Source: Tubulanus polymorphus (taxonomy: Eukaryota > Nemertea > Palaeonemertea > Tubulaniformes > Tubulanidae). From it: a stretch of 60,000 nt of DNA. The stretch spans positions 1,921,631 to 1,981,630 of the forward strand of contig NC_134033.1 in the NCBI RefSeq assembly GCF_964204645.1. Reading direction: 5' to 3'. Below the pieces are notes generated by a model. It did no database searches and was not told the origin of the DNA. It was given only the letters and a program-made list of their open reading frames with translations. Made by a program: the position numbers and the translations under genes. Position 1 is the first letter of the stretch, and each line of letters opens with the position of its first letter. Of the stretch, positions 35,880 to 48,096 are shown piece by piece.

Positions 35880-36395
35880 ATAAAGTCGAACACAGTACTG
35901 AACAAACCGAAACTCATTAGAATATTCATAGACCAACCAAACACAGTACAAAACCGAGGATCTGAAAACTTTAGAGACCGCAACTCATTAGAATATTCAA
36001 GGGCAAGTCAAACGCAACTCGGAACAGAGGATCTGGAAACCAGAGACCGCAGCTCATTAAAATATTCATGGAAAAGTCAAACACAGTACAGAAAATTAGA
36101 TCTGGATGGGCACGGTAGGGACTGAAACTCATTTGAATATTCATGAACTTGTCGAACGCAGTACAGAATCGAGGAACTGGAAACCACAACTCATTTGAAT
36201 ATTCATAAGACAAACACAGTTCAGAATTGAGGAACTGGAAACCACAACTCATTTGAATATTTATGAATAAGACAAACACAGTATAGAACCGAGGATCTGG
36301 AAACCACAACTCATTTGAATATTCACGAATAAGACATACACAGTACAGAACCGAGGATCTGGAAACCGAAACTCATTTGAATATTCATGAGGCAG
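35880..36395. repeat. ~61-bp minisatellite with ACTCATTTGAATATTCATGA
   Basis: About eight units of ACTCATTTGAATATTCATGA, AAGACAAACACAGTACAGAA and CCGAGGATCTGGAAACCACA. Confidence 0.92.
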
Positions 36396-37700
36396 GGATA
36401 AATTACATGTTTACAAAGGATATGTGAAAAACACTTATGGAAAGAGTTTTCAGTTTGATGTAGGACTCTTCTGGGTGTTAATGAAGTAGAGCTACAGACT
36501 CTAATCGTGGATTGACTAATAAAACAATTGAAAAGACCAATCTTTGAGAATACACAAAAACACTGTTTGCAGTTTTAAGTTCCGGTTGGGCTAGGGTTAC
36601 CCGGACCCATGAATTTTATACCTCTAACTTATAACCACAACCACTGATAAATTTCGGGAAAGTATCGCATATCCGAATCCTTACTCTGCATTCGTGGACT
36701 CCTCGTGGTAAGCTACATGAACGTATGCAGACTAATCCTGGATCCTCACGAATTACGGACAATAATTCAGCGATAATTCTCAAATATGTTTTGTCAGCGC
36801 AAAAAATTTATCGCGCACAATTTCGAAAGTTCAAAACCAATTTTGTATATATCCAATTTTAGACTAGTCGCAAAACGAATTTTTTTCTCTCGAAAAAACC
36901 GAACTTGATCACGTTCGGATTTTGATATCGCTCCTAGATTATTTCGACGCTACTTCGGGGCTTCGTTATTCCACGCGGTATTTCCAAATCGATAGGTTTA
37001 CACAGCTCCGAGCTCCTAGCAGCGAGCCTAACCCTATAATAACCGCGTTACGCCGAGACACCTTGCTCAACGATCAAACCGTCATTAAGATTTTTTAAAC
37101 ACGCTATTTTCAATCGGATTAAAAGCGGAATTCTTCTTAATTCGCCACGAGACTCGATTGGAATTCCGCGCGAAAGCGACACAATGAATAACGATATCTA
37201 ATAGCGGATTAATTCCTCGCGAAAAGCTATCCGCAGTTAAATCTATCCACAGTCCACAGTTAAAACGCGTTTATCCACTGTTTAAGGTATCCGTGGCCTA
37301 AGCTATACAATCACAGCTATCTATCCACATAAGTCCGCTGATATACACAATCAAAGCTATCCACTACAAGCTATCCACAGTCATAGCTATCTATCCACTG
37401 AAAAAGCTGAAATACTGAATCGAACTATTTTCTCATGCCTGAATTTCGCGATCACAAATATCAGTCAAATATTCTCAAATTTCGGTAACTCTAAACTTCA
37501 GAAATCTATGATCACGTATTAAAGTACGCCGGTCAGATCGAATGACTGTTAATCCGTAATCGGGGTGGTCGGAGTACCACTACCACCAGCAGCACTATAC
37601 CCGCGTCATAGACCTCACACGCGGCCGATCAAAACTCAATCACAGTCGAGATTGATTTAATAGATTTCGAGATAATCACTGAGGTTCCTACGACAATCAC
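36396..37700. other. Non-coding intron sequence
   Basis: AGCTATCCACAG-type words repeat at 37220-37400. Otherwise unique, no gene seen. Confidence 0.45.
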
Positions 37701-37930
37701 TATCAATGGATTTAACTGCCCAGTCCAGCAGATGGATTGTACTGCTCGGTCCAGCAGGCGGATTTAAGAGCATTCAATCCAGCAGGCAGACTTCAGAGCT
37801 CAGTCCCGCAGACGGATTTTAGCGCCGAGTCGCTCCGGCAGACAGGTTTGAGTTCACAATCGGAAAACTGGTTTCCTTTCACAGTCCGGCAGACGGCTTT
37901 TAGTGTACAGTCCAACAGACGGGTTTGCGT
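37700..37930. repeat. ~30-bp minisatellite with CAGTCCAGCAGACGGATTT
   Basis: Seven to eight diverged units built on CAGTCC(A/G)(G/C)CAGACGG and TTTGAGTTCA. Contains the recurrent CAGACGG word. Confidence 0.75.
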
Positions 37931-38794
37931 AGTACTCCCGAGTCCGTCTGCTCTGAGCGTCTGCTGCTGCACGACGCTGACACACACGACTGTAATACAC
38001 ACCTGATTGATTCACATCTCGCGTTACAGACTCACGCCTATAAATATCCGATATTCACGATATTCCGAGCTCGATTCGGAGACGAAAAAAATCAACGCCG
38101 GTATATCAGACAGAATATCGCGCTAAAACCACTAATTTCCTTCAATATTTGATACCAATTCAACGGATCCGTCTGCTAAAACCGTCGGAAACTCGCCCGA
38201 CTGACAAGTTCGCTAATAATCCGAAAATAGAGTACGCTCGGCGAGTAGATGCGCATCACTCGCGAGATCTTTTTCGGATAAGCGGTCAGCGGTCAAGTGA
38301 CGATTTTAAAAAATTCCCCGAGTCTGAGCCACGAAATAGTATCTAATGTCCATCTATGTATGTTTTCTTACCGAAACAATCGAACATCGCGCTAAATTTC
38401 GCTACTTTCACCGTGACCTCACGCGAGGCCTCACATAGGTTTCTTCATTGAATGGCCTCGCACTAAAAACGAGATCCGAATATATCTTATCACGATATCT
38501 TCAATCTGAATAACTCAATTCAGAACAAGCAATATCCTCACTTTACGTGTCAACCTAGTTCACCAAGAACCTCACTTCAATAAAGTCCTGTCCTCACTTA
38601 GCAGACGATGACCTCAGTTCTCATCTTTTAAACCACTGAAAATTAACAACCGTTTTGAAACCGTGTTAAAAGAGACCTCGTTAAAAGAGATCTTATAATA
38701 CCTCGTTATCCCAGAGGTTTAAAGGCAAATAGTTCTAAAGCCGAAATCACTTTACAATAGTCCGACCGCTTATAACGCTCCCTGTTTTGATGAC
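37931..38794. other. Non-coding intron sequence
   Basis: No gene seen. Scattered GACCTCAC words are precursors of the next array. Confidence 0.4.
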
Positions 38795-39020
38795 AACTGA
38801 CCTCACTTAACAAGAGTCCAAAATAGCTAGACGTCCTTTAGAAAAGTGAACTGATTTAACAAGAATCACAGATGGACGATGAACGGCCTCACTTTACGAG
38901 AGTCCAACTGGCTAGCACTCCTAACATTGACGAAGAATGACCTCACTGGACGAGAGTTCAAAAGAGCTAGTACTCCTCAATATGAAGACTAAAGACCTCG
39001 CTTTGCGAGAGGCTAAGGCC
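38795..39020. repeat. ~60-bp degenerate repeat with GACCTCACTTTACGAGAGTC
   Basis: Four units of GACCTCACTTTACGAGAGTC and CAAAAGAGCTAGTACTCCT. Confidence 0.7.
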
Positions 39021-39925
39021 GGTATACACCGTCGAGGTATCGACAGAGGAATCCGACTATCGCGTATAAAACTATCAACAATCTATCCACATATATCGAA
39101 GACACGACGAGCCGGTACTGTCAATGACGACTGCAACAGCAGCAGCAGCAGCAGCTGCTCGAAACGATGATTCTCCGATGATTCAACGGACCTACGTGAA
39201 CGCGGGGATACGAGTAATGAGAGTCTGGACGCTGCAACGACCGACACCGGTTACATCGCGCTAACCGTCAGATTCCAACACATCGGTAACCAGAAAATCC
39301 AATCAATTAAAACAACCCTACCACGGCACATTTCCGATCATCTTTACAGTCCGTTCCGCTCCGGTTTCACTTTTCTTTACTTTTTCGCTGAACATTCTAA
39401 TAATCGATGTACGCTACGATCAAGATTCTAGCTGTAATTTTGAGAAAATTAATTATCCGAAATCCATTTGAACGCAATTTTGAGGTATATTTTAACGTCA
39501 GCAACTATCCAGCAAACAAATTTTACCGATTTTTATGAAATTCAATTATTCAAACGATCCCCACAGGTTGGGTTTCGACGAAAAATTTTTCTTTTCTAGC
39601 GCGTTTGACAAATTATACAGATTCCAACATATACAGCGGGACTCAGAATACAACCCTGCAGCACAGCGCGACTCACAAGAGAAGCCTGCAGTACACCGCG
39701 ACTCATAAACAGCGCGACTCAAGACTGGATCCTCAGCAGACTTTCGCTGGTGTGTGATTACAGATGAAATACTGCTCAACTGATGCTGAGAAATGCTGCT
39801 GCTGCAGCTGCAGTGGTTTACAGCGGCGAGAGCCAGTAGCAGCCGCAGAGAACTGTCACGATTCATTCTGATGTGGCTGTGAAAAACGCATTCGCATCAA
39901 ACATGGAAATGATGTTTCCAGAGCC
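39021..39925. other. Non-coding intron sequence
   Basis: Short GCAGCA tract at 39137-39160 and a CAGCGCGACTCA repeat at 39640-39725. No gene seen. Confidence 0.4.
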
Positions 39926-39929
39926 CATG

Positions 39930-39990
39930 GGGGAGAGGAGAGGAGAGAGGGGAGAGGAGAAAGGAGAGAGAGGAGAGGAGGGAGGGGAAT
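39930..39990. repeat. GA microsatellite
   Basis: GGAGAGG-type tract. Confidence 0.9.
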
Positions 39991-40014
39991 CAGAAACCGT
40001 AGAAATGAGTACAG

Positions 40015-40660
40015 TTACTATGGAACTGGATCCAGTACTGCAACTGGGTTCAGTAACTGTGGAACTGGGGTCAGTAACTGTGGAATTGCATCTAGCACTG
40101 TGGAACTGGGTCCAGAACTGTGGAACTGGGGTCAGTAACTGTGGAATTGCATCTAGCACTGTGGAACTGGGTCCAGAACTGTGGAACTGGGGTCAGTAAC
40201 TGTGGAACTGGGTCCAGAACTGTGGAACTGGGGTCAGTAACTGTGGAATTAGATCTAGAACGGTGGAACTGGATCCTGAACTATGGAACTGGATCCAGTA
40301 ACTGTGGAACTTGATCCAGTAACTGTGGAACTGGATCCTGAACTGTGGAACACGGCCATTTACTGTGGATCTTGATCCAATAACTGCAGAGTTGGATCCA
40401 TTTACTGTGTTACAGTAACTGTGTAACTGGATCAAGAACAATGTAACTGGATCCAGAAGAATGGAGCTGGATCCAGAACTGTGGAGCTGGATCCAGAACT
40501 GTGGAGCTGGATCCAGAACTGTGGAGCTGGATCCAGAACTGTGGAACTGGATCCAGAACTGTGGAGCTGGATCCAGAACTGTGGAGCTGGATCCAGAACT
40601 ATGGAACTGGATCCAGAACTGTGGAACTGGATCCAGAACTGTGTAACAATGTTCAGACTA
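40015..40660. repeat. 20-bp family (CTGGATCCAGAACTGTGGAG)
   Basis: Regular 20-bp units CTGGATCCAGAACTGTGGAG occur at 40440-40650. They are preceded by longer-period variants (CTGGGTCCAGAACTGTGGAA, GTCAGTAACTGTGGAATTGC) from 40015. Related to the 44-bp family. Confidence 0.92.
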
Positions 40661-41044
40661 TATATCATTAAACACTTATTCAAGTAACGTTATAAAGTGT
40701 TTATATATATTGACAGTTCTAAGTGATATTGTTAGTTGAGTCGTCGTCGATGTTACATGTGAAACGCTTTGCGACGGAAATCTCCACATTTCCCGCGTCG
40801 CGCTCCGACGTTAGTTTTCATTTCCGGGCGAAACGTTCGCCACAAATCTCGAAATCAATAACAACACGATCGCTACAAATACATTAAACGTGGAACTATC
40901 CGTCCGTCCTTCCTTCCTTCCTTCCGTCTGCAGCCTGAGTCTATATACTGATACAGTCTCATATTCCTAATCAAGGAGAGTCTGAGAACAACCACAGATA
41001 GACACACAAACCATTAGTCTGAGTAACCAATTAGACACTTCACG

Positions 41045-41180
41045 CTTAGATTTAACCCCAGTCTAAACTCATTTTAGTTCTATAACCAATCTAACAACTT
41101 GAGGCCAGTTTGAGCTCATTTTGGTTCTATAGCCAATCTAACAACTTGAGGCTAGTCTAAACTCATTTTGGTTCTACAGA
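41045..41180 (+). repeat. 47-bp satellite, short array
   Basis: Three units with TTTAGTTCTATAACCAATCT and AACTTGAGGCCAGTTTGAGC. Confidence 0.9.
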
Positions 41181-41334
41181 AGGATTGAATCATTCTCAAG
41201 ATGTCTGTCTGTCTGTCTGCTGCCCCCGCGACTAATTCTATCACCACAACAACGATGAGATGATGACTGTGCCAGACGGATTCAGCACATAGGGGTCAAG
41301 GTCGGCCATTAATAAGATCTCAACATATCGAGAA

Positions 41335-41425
41335 AAGAGAGGGGAGAGGAGAGAGGAGGGAGAGGAGAGAGAGAGAGGGGAGAGGGGAGAGGGGAGAGGG
41401 GAGGAGAGGGGAGAGAGGGGAGAAT
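41335..41425. repeat. GA microsatellite
   Basis: GAGAGGGGAGAGG-type tract. Confidence 0.92.
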
Positions 41426-41444
41426 GTAGCTTAACCCAGCTGCT

Positions 41445-41725
41445 GGATCCTCAATTGCCACAGTAACATTGTCAGTACACTCAGACTGACTTCACACTAG
41501 CACCACCTAGTGGATCCTCAATTGCCGCAGTAGCATTGTCAGCTCATTCAAAGACGGACTTCTCACTAGCGCCACCTAGTAGATCATCGATTGCCGCAGT
41601 AACATTGTCAGCACATTCAGACGGACTTCATACTAGCGCCACCTAGTGGATCCTCAATTGCCACAGTAGCATTGTCAGCACATTCAAAGATAGACTTCAC
41701 GCTAGCGCCACCTAGTGGATCCAAA
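41445..41725. repeat. ~67-bp minisatellite with exact CTCF-like cores, array 4
   Basis: Four units of TGGATCCTCAATTGCCACAG, TAGCATTGTCAGCACATTCA and GACTTCACACTAGCGCCACC. On the minus strand the junction reads CCACTAGGTGGCGCTAG. It matches the CTCF core CCASYAGRKGGCR exactly at 41636-41649 and 41705-41718, and with one change in the two other units. Confidence 0.9.
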
Positions 41726-42880
41726 ATCACTTAAATAGCAACAGTGCATGCCTCAATGAAAATATTTCAGTGTTTTTTTTCCGAAAGATGCCATTAGGCA
41801 GAACCCGAACCCGAGATAGAATTAGAGATAAAAGCCGAAACAAAGTCGAAAACAACGAATACTAGCAATCTCCGAAACGTTTGATCACAGGAAACGTTTA
41901 ATTCGAAACCAGTGTTTGACAAGCCTCGAGAGAAACGGGCGAAAACAGACAAATTCAATCAACGCGAACCGAGAATAGAGAAAATAGTGAAAACTTCAAT
42001 CGTGAGAACTGAACAGCAGTGACGCCGACAACGAGGACGAGGACTGGCTTTAAACATCTTACCGATTAGTAGCGGCTTACATTTCTTAAATATCGACTTT
42101 CGATTTGAAATCGAAAATGAACTGAATATTTCCCAGATATTTGTGGAGAAAATGGCCTTAAAGTCGGTAAACCGGCAGGAAACGCAAAGAAAAAACATCT
42201 ATTTGCGGTATGAAATAAATCGCAGGGATCTGGATGAATCCCGATGAAATTTGCCAAGCTTGACAACGACTAATGCCTTCAGAGCTCACGGGGAAATGGC
42301 ATGAAGCAGGGGGAAATAAATATAGTACGATAACCGAGAAACTACTAGCGACACCTGGCGGGACCTCGCATGCCACAGCAGCGCAATATCCCGTGCTGTT
42401 TAATAACGATCTTAATTAATTAATAAACGACTGCGGTTAATTGGACGTTTGAACATTTAACGAGATAGATCGGTCACCCGGTGGTCACTCGGTGGTCAAG
42501 CTGCGGTCATCTAACGATTGTTACACACGCTATCGCCTGAAGGTCAATTGTTGACCGCTGTATTTAGAGATGACCGTAAACAATTCAATTCAAGCTTTTA
42601 CCGGTCACTTAGCGGATCAATAACCTATCGATATCATGATATCTCAATATCGTCCTCTAATCCAAATCCTCGCGACTTGAAAAACTTCAGATCATTTTAT
42701 TCGAAGAAAATACTTTTCAACCTTTTCAAGTCTCAAAACAACTTGAGGCTGTCTTCCATCCCGTCCAATTATCAGCACTATCTATGAGACAACAATTTAA
42801 GTATCCAAAGCATAGAGGGTTAACCATTTTACAAAAATGCTGCTCGCCTTATTACAAAGACTAAATAGTGTGAACATATA
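41726..42880. other. Non-coding intron sequence
   Basis: GGTGGTCAC words cluster at 42470-42515. No gene recognised. Confidence 0.4.
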
Positions 42881-42920
42881 AGCCGCGATCGCACGAGCAT
42901 TTTTGGCCCGGGCCATTTTT
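42881..42920. mobile_element. MITE family 2, solitary end
   Basis: AGCCGCGATCGCACGAGCAT followed by TTTTGGCCCGGGCCATTT: one terminus only, the rest lost. Confidence 0.7.
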
Positions 42921-43079
42921 TAATTTAAGGTACTCTAAGGTGTATTCTGAGGGCTTTCTGGCTATCTTTCTTTTCGGACGTTTTCCATCATGAATACGGC
43001 AGAATCTAAATAATGTTATATAATCTGAAAATTTGATTTAATGATCATCACCTCATAGCAATGTACCCCCTAAATACGG

Positions 43080-43205
43080 CCCTGGAACTAGGTCACAGCC
43101 GGTAAACTAGGTCACAGTCGGTGAACTAGGTCACAGCCGTTAAACTAGGTCACAGCGGGTAAACTAGGTCACAGCCGGCGAACTAGGTCACAGCCGGTGA
43201 ATCGC
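43080..43205. repeat. 20-bp minisatellite AACTAGGTCACAGCCGGTGA
   Basis: Six to seven units. Each holds an AGGTCA half-site-like word. Confidence 0.93.
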
Positions 43206-43724
43206 TGATATTCCCAACCGAATCACGTTTTCAGCAGTTTTTGTTGTCGATTACCAAACGATGAATTGTTTTGTCCTTGGCTCGGTTAACGGCGCTGATA
43301 ACGAGGACGATGATGATGGTTACGGATGCTGCAACTGCGAGGGATGCTGTGTTACGGTATCGCGGTATTTTTTCCCGATAACCATGGACGGAATAATGAT
43401 ATCTGAAAATCATAATTAACCTGTCATCGATAGCCGGGGGCGGGGGGAATGGGAGGAAGGGGGTCAGATGTTTTCAATAGTTCGCAGTCATTCAAGCTTT
43501 ACGCATAGATAACAACATGAAGCTGAATTTCACACAGAATCCACAAATCTCAATTATTAAGAGTTCGGTTCTTGTCCGAGATAAATTTTCTCGGTTCTCG
43601 ATTAGATTTTTCTAGGGTTAGAATAATTGAAATAATCTAATAATTAACGCAGTCATATTTAACCCGAGATCACATCCAGTCACATAGAACTGATTTATAG
43701 TCAATTCCAATGTATTTCTTCAAC
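43206..43724. other. Non-coding intron sequence
   Basis: No gene or array seen apart from short G runs near 43435. Confidence 0.4.
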
Positions 43725-44225
43725 TCACAACTGTGGAACTGGATCCTGAGTTCAGAGTAAACTCTAACTCACAGATATGGAACTGGATGCTCTGAGTTCA
43801 GAGTTGGATAACTTAGATTTGTTGCACCGGTAGCTCAGGATCCAGTTCCATAGTTGTAAGTAAGAGTTACCCCCGAGCTCAGTATCCAGTTCCTCAGATA
43901 AGAGTTAGAGTTTGAACTCAGGATCCAGTTCTACAGTTGTGGAACTAGAGTTAACTCTGAACTCAGGATCCAGTTCCACAGTTGTAAGTTGGAGTTAACT
44001 CTGAACTCAGGATCCAGTTCCACAGTTGTCAGTTAGATTTAACTATGATCTCTGGAACCAGTTCCACAGTTGTCAGTTAGATTTAACTATGAACTCAGGA
44101 TCCAGTTCCACAGTTGTCAGTTAGATTTAACTATGATCTCTGGAACCAGTTCCACAGTTGTCAGTTAGATTTAACTATGAACTCAGGCTGCAGTTCCACA
44201 GTTGTGAGTTACAGTCAACAGTAGC
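43725..44225 (-). repeat. 44-bp minisatellite, reverse orientation
   Basis: About ten units of ACTCAGGATCCAGTTCCACA, GTTGTCAGTTAGATTTAACT and ATGA. The first units (43735-43800) are forward, the rest reverse, so the array is itself inverted. Confidence 0.9.
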
Positions 44226-44700
44226 TGAGAAACTCAGTCCATCATTTTGACCACAATTTTCTGATAAGGCACGTAACCGGATTTCTAAACTCCCGGCGCG
44301 CAGAAAGAAATCATTGCCCCCCCCCCCAGAAAAAAAGATCTTCGCGGTTGTCGCGCGGAAAGCGAAAAAGAATTCATGAATAAAGAACGACCGCTTGACT
44401 CAACGTCTTCAAACGTGACCAGAATCAAATAGAATCTTATACAAATAATCGGATAAACACAACATTCAGGTCAATCACTGTCCTCGATATCGGACAAACC
44501 GTCTGCTGCTGAACCAGCAGACGCATCAACTAAACAAGCAGGATTTCTTCGATATAAGAAAATCTTGCACCAAGAATGACAAAATAGAGCCTGAAATGAT
44601 TCCTTGATTTATTATGTGGTTTATTCAATGCATTGATTGTATCCAGGGTTCTTATAGAACAAGGGGATCCCAAATCATATTTAGTTAAGTGACCCCTGAC
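44226..44700. other. Non-coding intron sequence
   Basis: A C12 run near 44317. No gene seen. Confidence 0.4.
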
Positions 44701-44805
44701 CGAAAATTATCTAAGAACATAACAAGATATCCTCAGTGAGGGCCATTTTTTATCAAGAGGTTCCTTGAGACACTCACCACCAGCAACAACAAGACACCAA
44801 AAATT
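44700..44805 (+). repeat. ~95-bp dispersed repeat (GATATCCTCAGTGAGGGC)
   Basis: AAGATATCCTCAGTGAGGGC, TATCAAGAGGTTCCTTGAGA and ACAACAAGACACCAAAAATT. Other copies surround the IQ exon at 58180-58275 and 59285-59480. Confidence 0.85.
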
Positions 44806-45590
44806 CAAATTTCCTGATTCTGCTATAACAAAATAATGATCAAGCCAATGATAAAAGACACTGCAGTTATAGAAATGAACTGATTACAAATTTTACCGCA
44901 GTTACCCAGCTGATTAGGAGAAACAAGGTATCATTTTATTTTAGCCTTAGTGTGGAATTTCAAATCATCTTTATACTTTTTCTATTTTTCTAGCAGACTC
45001 AAATTTCTTGAAATTTTCGTCGTAAAAATAGCGCGACCTTTTCACGATATAATACAAGTTGCGCGAATTGAAAAATTGTCGTCCATCCCCGCAGCTTCCC
45101 GTCCTGCGATCCTGCTACAAGCAACACCTTCCGATTCATCAAATTAGATCTCGCGTTGCGTCAACCGGTAACGCACTGGCAGACGGGCGATGAAATAACG
45201 AATCCATGATTACCGGTTGATATTATTAATCACTTCCTCCGCGTAAAACCCTTACTAGAGAAAAAAACCGAACTAGACATTCTTCCGCCAGACTCTTTCC
45301 GCCATTTTCAGTGAATTATTTCCATTTTTCTGTCGATGTAACATACGGGAACCTAATTCGCGAGCAGACGACAGAAGCAGACGACTGAATATTTATAAGG
45401 GATCAATTTTCGATCGATTTAATGCCGAAATCATGTCCCTAGAAATCTCTCCCCCTCTCCCCCTCCCCCTCGCGCTCCCTCATCCGATATTGTCTTATGT
45501 AACAATCCTCACCGCGGATAATGACGACCAAAACTCGCAGCATAAATCGATGTTTGCTTTAAGCGGTCTCACGTCGGACTTAAACGCTGA
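44806..45590. other. Non-coding intron sequence
   Basis: No gene or strong repeat seen. Confidence 0.4.
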
Positions 45591-45594
45591 TTAC

Positions 45595-45655
45595 CTCTGA
45601 TCAGGATTACCGCTGATCAGGATTACCTCTGATCAGGATTACCGCTGATCAGAGA
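45595..45655. repeat. 14-bp-type repeat CTGATCAGGATTAC
   Basis: Four copies of (C/T)CTGATCAGGATTACC. The TGATCA core is palindromic. Confidence 0.85.
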
Positions 45656-45689
45656 GGATTTTCTTCAGACTGAAGAAAGCAAGTCAAAT

Positions 45690-45815
45690 TGAGCTCAGGT
45701 CATTTTGGTTTTTAAACCCAATGTAACAACTTAAAATCAGTCTAAATTCATGTTGGTTCTATAGCCTATCTAACAACTTAAGACCAGTCTAAGCTCATCT
45801 TAGTTCTGTAACAAT
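45690..45815 (+). repeat. 47-bp satellite, short array
   Basis: Two to three diverged units ending CTTAAGACCAGTCTAAGCTC. Confidence 0.85.
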
Positions 45816-45909
45816 TCCAATTTTACTGGGGTCAAATGAACAGATAAGGGTTAGATATAAGTCAAGTCTAACAGCATTTTCTTTCCAAAATAACAAACTG
45901 AGGTCAATC

Positions 45910-46170
45910 TAAGCACCTGTAATCAGAGAATGTGAGCTGTTAGTGAATAGAGTCACCTCACAGCTGACTGGTCACTATATAGCTGACTGACCGGACAAAC
46001 CTACAAACCAGAGTTATGTGGTCTAGTGGTACGACACAGAGTTTGCAAACTGGAGACCCAGGTTCAAATCCTGATATGGGCTAGGTTAAGGGTTAAAGGA
46101 TGTCCATGACCTGCGAGGAGAACGAAGGGTAATTTTGAAAGGAAAAATGTTTTTTAAGAATTTTTTTTTT
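45910..46170 (+). mobile_element. SINE-like element with tRNA-related part (copy 3)
   Basis: The head GTAATCAGAGAATGTGAGCT...GTGAATAGAGTCACCTCACA and a tRNA-like part with TGGTCTAGTGGTACGAC and the B box GGTTCAAATCC. The tail has GGTAATTTTGAAAGGAAAAA, comparable with GGTATTTTGAGGAAAAAAA at 27230. Confidence 0.7.
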
Positions 46171-46654
46171 TGAATTTTCCACACCACCCTTCCCAAATTC
46201 CTGGCTACCAGCTTCACCATATATATCTAAGACCAGCCACAACTTAAGACCAGTCTAAGCTCATTCCAGTCCAGTCGGTGCTGACTCCCTATACAATCTG
46301 AATAGAAACAGATTCAAATATGAAACTGCACACATCGACCAGGCTTAGGCTTTTCATGGGTTCTAATAACTAAACTATCGGGCCAAACATGTCGTTAAAC
46401 CAGCCACACACAGATTCATAGTCGGTTTATTGTCGTTTATGGCTTATACTTACAGACAGACTGCGGTGTCAATGGGTACACTTTCTACAGGAGACGGGAG
46501 TCGTATAGGTAAAACCTACAGAACATTGTCACTAATATTCATATCATTGCAGTTTTACGGTTCATACCTGATGTCAAACTTCAACAGGAAGTAAACAAAA
46601 CAAATCGAAATCACTGCATGTTTTTACTGAGATTTGGGTTCCTTAAGTTATACC

Positions 46655-46925
46655 CAACGGACAATAACAGAAAACCGGACTCTAAGGAGTCATTGTTTTG
46701 AGTACGGAGTCAGATCTAACTGATAACTACAGAACCAGACTCTAGGAGTCATTGTTTTGACTCTGAAGAGTGAAATCTAACAGATAACTATGGAACTCTA
46801 TGAGTCAATGTTTTAACTCAAAGAACTACTGGACAATAGGAAGCAATGTTTTGACTCAAAGAACTACTGGACTCTAGGGACTATGAAGTCGAATTCAACT
46901 GATAACTATGGAACCAGACTCTGGG
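46655..46925. repeat. Degenerate repeat with GACTCTAGGAGTCATTGTTT
   Basis: About four units of GATAACTACAGAACCAGACT, CTAGGAGTCATTGTTTTGAC and TCTGAAGAGTGAAATCTAAC. Related words recur at 50595-50700 and 55430-55690. Confidence 0.75.
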
Positions 46926-47734
46926 AGACAAATCAACCAGTTATTAGGAATTATTCGCAGCCGTGTTTTGTGTCACCGATGTCGAGTGATGTTTGAACCG
47001 ATTGACCCCCGCAGCAGACGGACACCTCGACGACACAATTCCAACACCGACGGGAACGCGGGAGTCCTGCAGCGATCGCACTCGGCAACCAGACACAAGC
47101 TGGAAATTAATGGAAATATGACAAAACCAACTCATTCTCTCTCCCAGCACCATCGCCATCATCATCATGTTGCCTGGTTTTATGAATTATTGAATAAACT
47201 CTATGTATGTCCGAGTGGCATGATATCCCCACATACCCCCACCGACCGACTGACTGACTGATGACTTAACTCCTGTTATACCAGTGAACACCTCTTTTAT
47301 AACAACAACATTAATAATAGTAATAATAATAATAATATTTTCAACATGATTTCGTTAAATACGCTTTCAACTAAGCACGTTTGGTTCAAATTGACGAATC
47401 GGTGACGCTTATAAATGTTTTGCTGCTCTGCTAAAACGGTCCACGTCCCTTGCACCCATCGACGCTTCTTAGATAAAGCTACTATACACTAGTATACACT
47501 AGTAGTGAAAGTTTGTGCATCAAATAAATAGTAAACCTGTAAAAGTACAATTAGTCTAGTTGTATTTAATATTTGGCATTAATTCGGAAAAGTATCACCA
47601 GGGGGACTATGATAAGAATCACTATATTGTTATTGTTCTCAGACCTTCCATCGCCAAATATATTTGAATAATTCTTAAGAGCCGATAAGACTTATCTTCA
47701 TTTTAGCAATCATAGTGCGAGCATATAAACCAAT
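46926..47734. other. Non-coding sequence with AAT tract
   Basis: AAT microsatellite at 47310-47340. A 117-aa plus-strand open frame (46908-47261) is His/Ser-rich and unrecognised. AATAAA at about 47190 lies within it. No gene called. Confidence 0.35.
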
Positions 47735-48025
47735 TGGGCAGAAAGCCCTTTATCGCTGCTTTGTGGCTATATTTAATATGAGTTTTTCAGCTTTCCACTG
47801 TCTCTAAAAACGCAGAGATTGGATGCAAAAAACCTGTTATCGCTGCTTTGTGGCTATGTTGAAAGTATCTATTTACTTGTTGAAGTATGATTCATGACTG
47901 GAGGGACAGAAAACCTGATATCGCTGCTTTGCAGCTATGTTGAATATATTTATTTGTATGGTGGTGTATTATTCATTGCTGGTCGAAGAGAAAACCTGTT
48001 ACTGCTGCTTAGCGCCTATATTTGT
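47735..48025 (-). repeat. 3' hairpin/poly(A) repeat array of GPCR copy A
   Basis: Four diverged units of about 80-100 bp follow the stop of copy A. Each has an AAACCTGTTATCGCTGC-like core and a GCTGC...GCAGC or GTGGC hairpin, followed by TATTTATT-type sequence. In gene sense the latter gives AATAAA (for example 47949-47954). It probably forms the 3' UTR or polyadenylation region. Confidence 0.6.
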
Positions 48026-48096
48026 TTATAATAATAATGTATGGGAAAGTTTATCGTAATTTCAGAAAATTTGTTTCTCATCAAATTTTCGAGAAA

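Noticed and set aside
35606-35920. 104-aa plus-strand open frame
   Set aside because: Composition is not protein-like, it runs into the 61-bp array, and I recognise no family.
46908-47261. 117-aa plus-strand open frame, His/Ser-rich
   Set aside because: Unrecognised, no splice or promoter support, starts within a repeat array.
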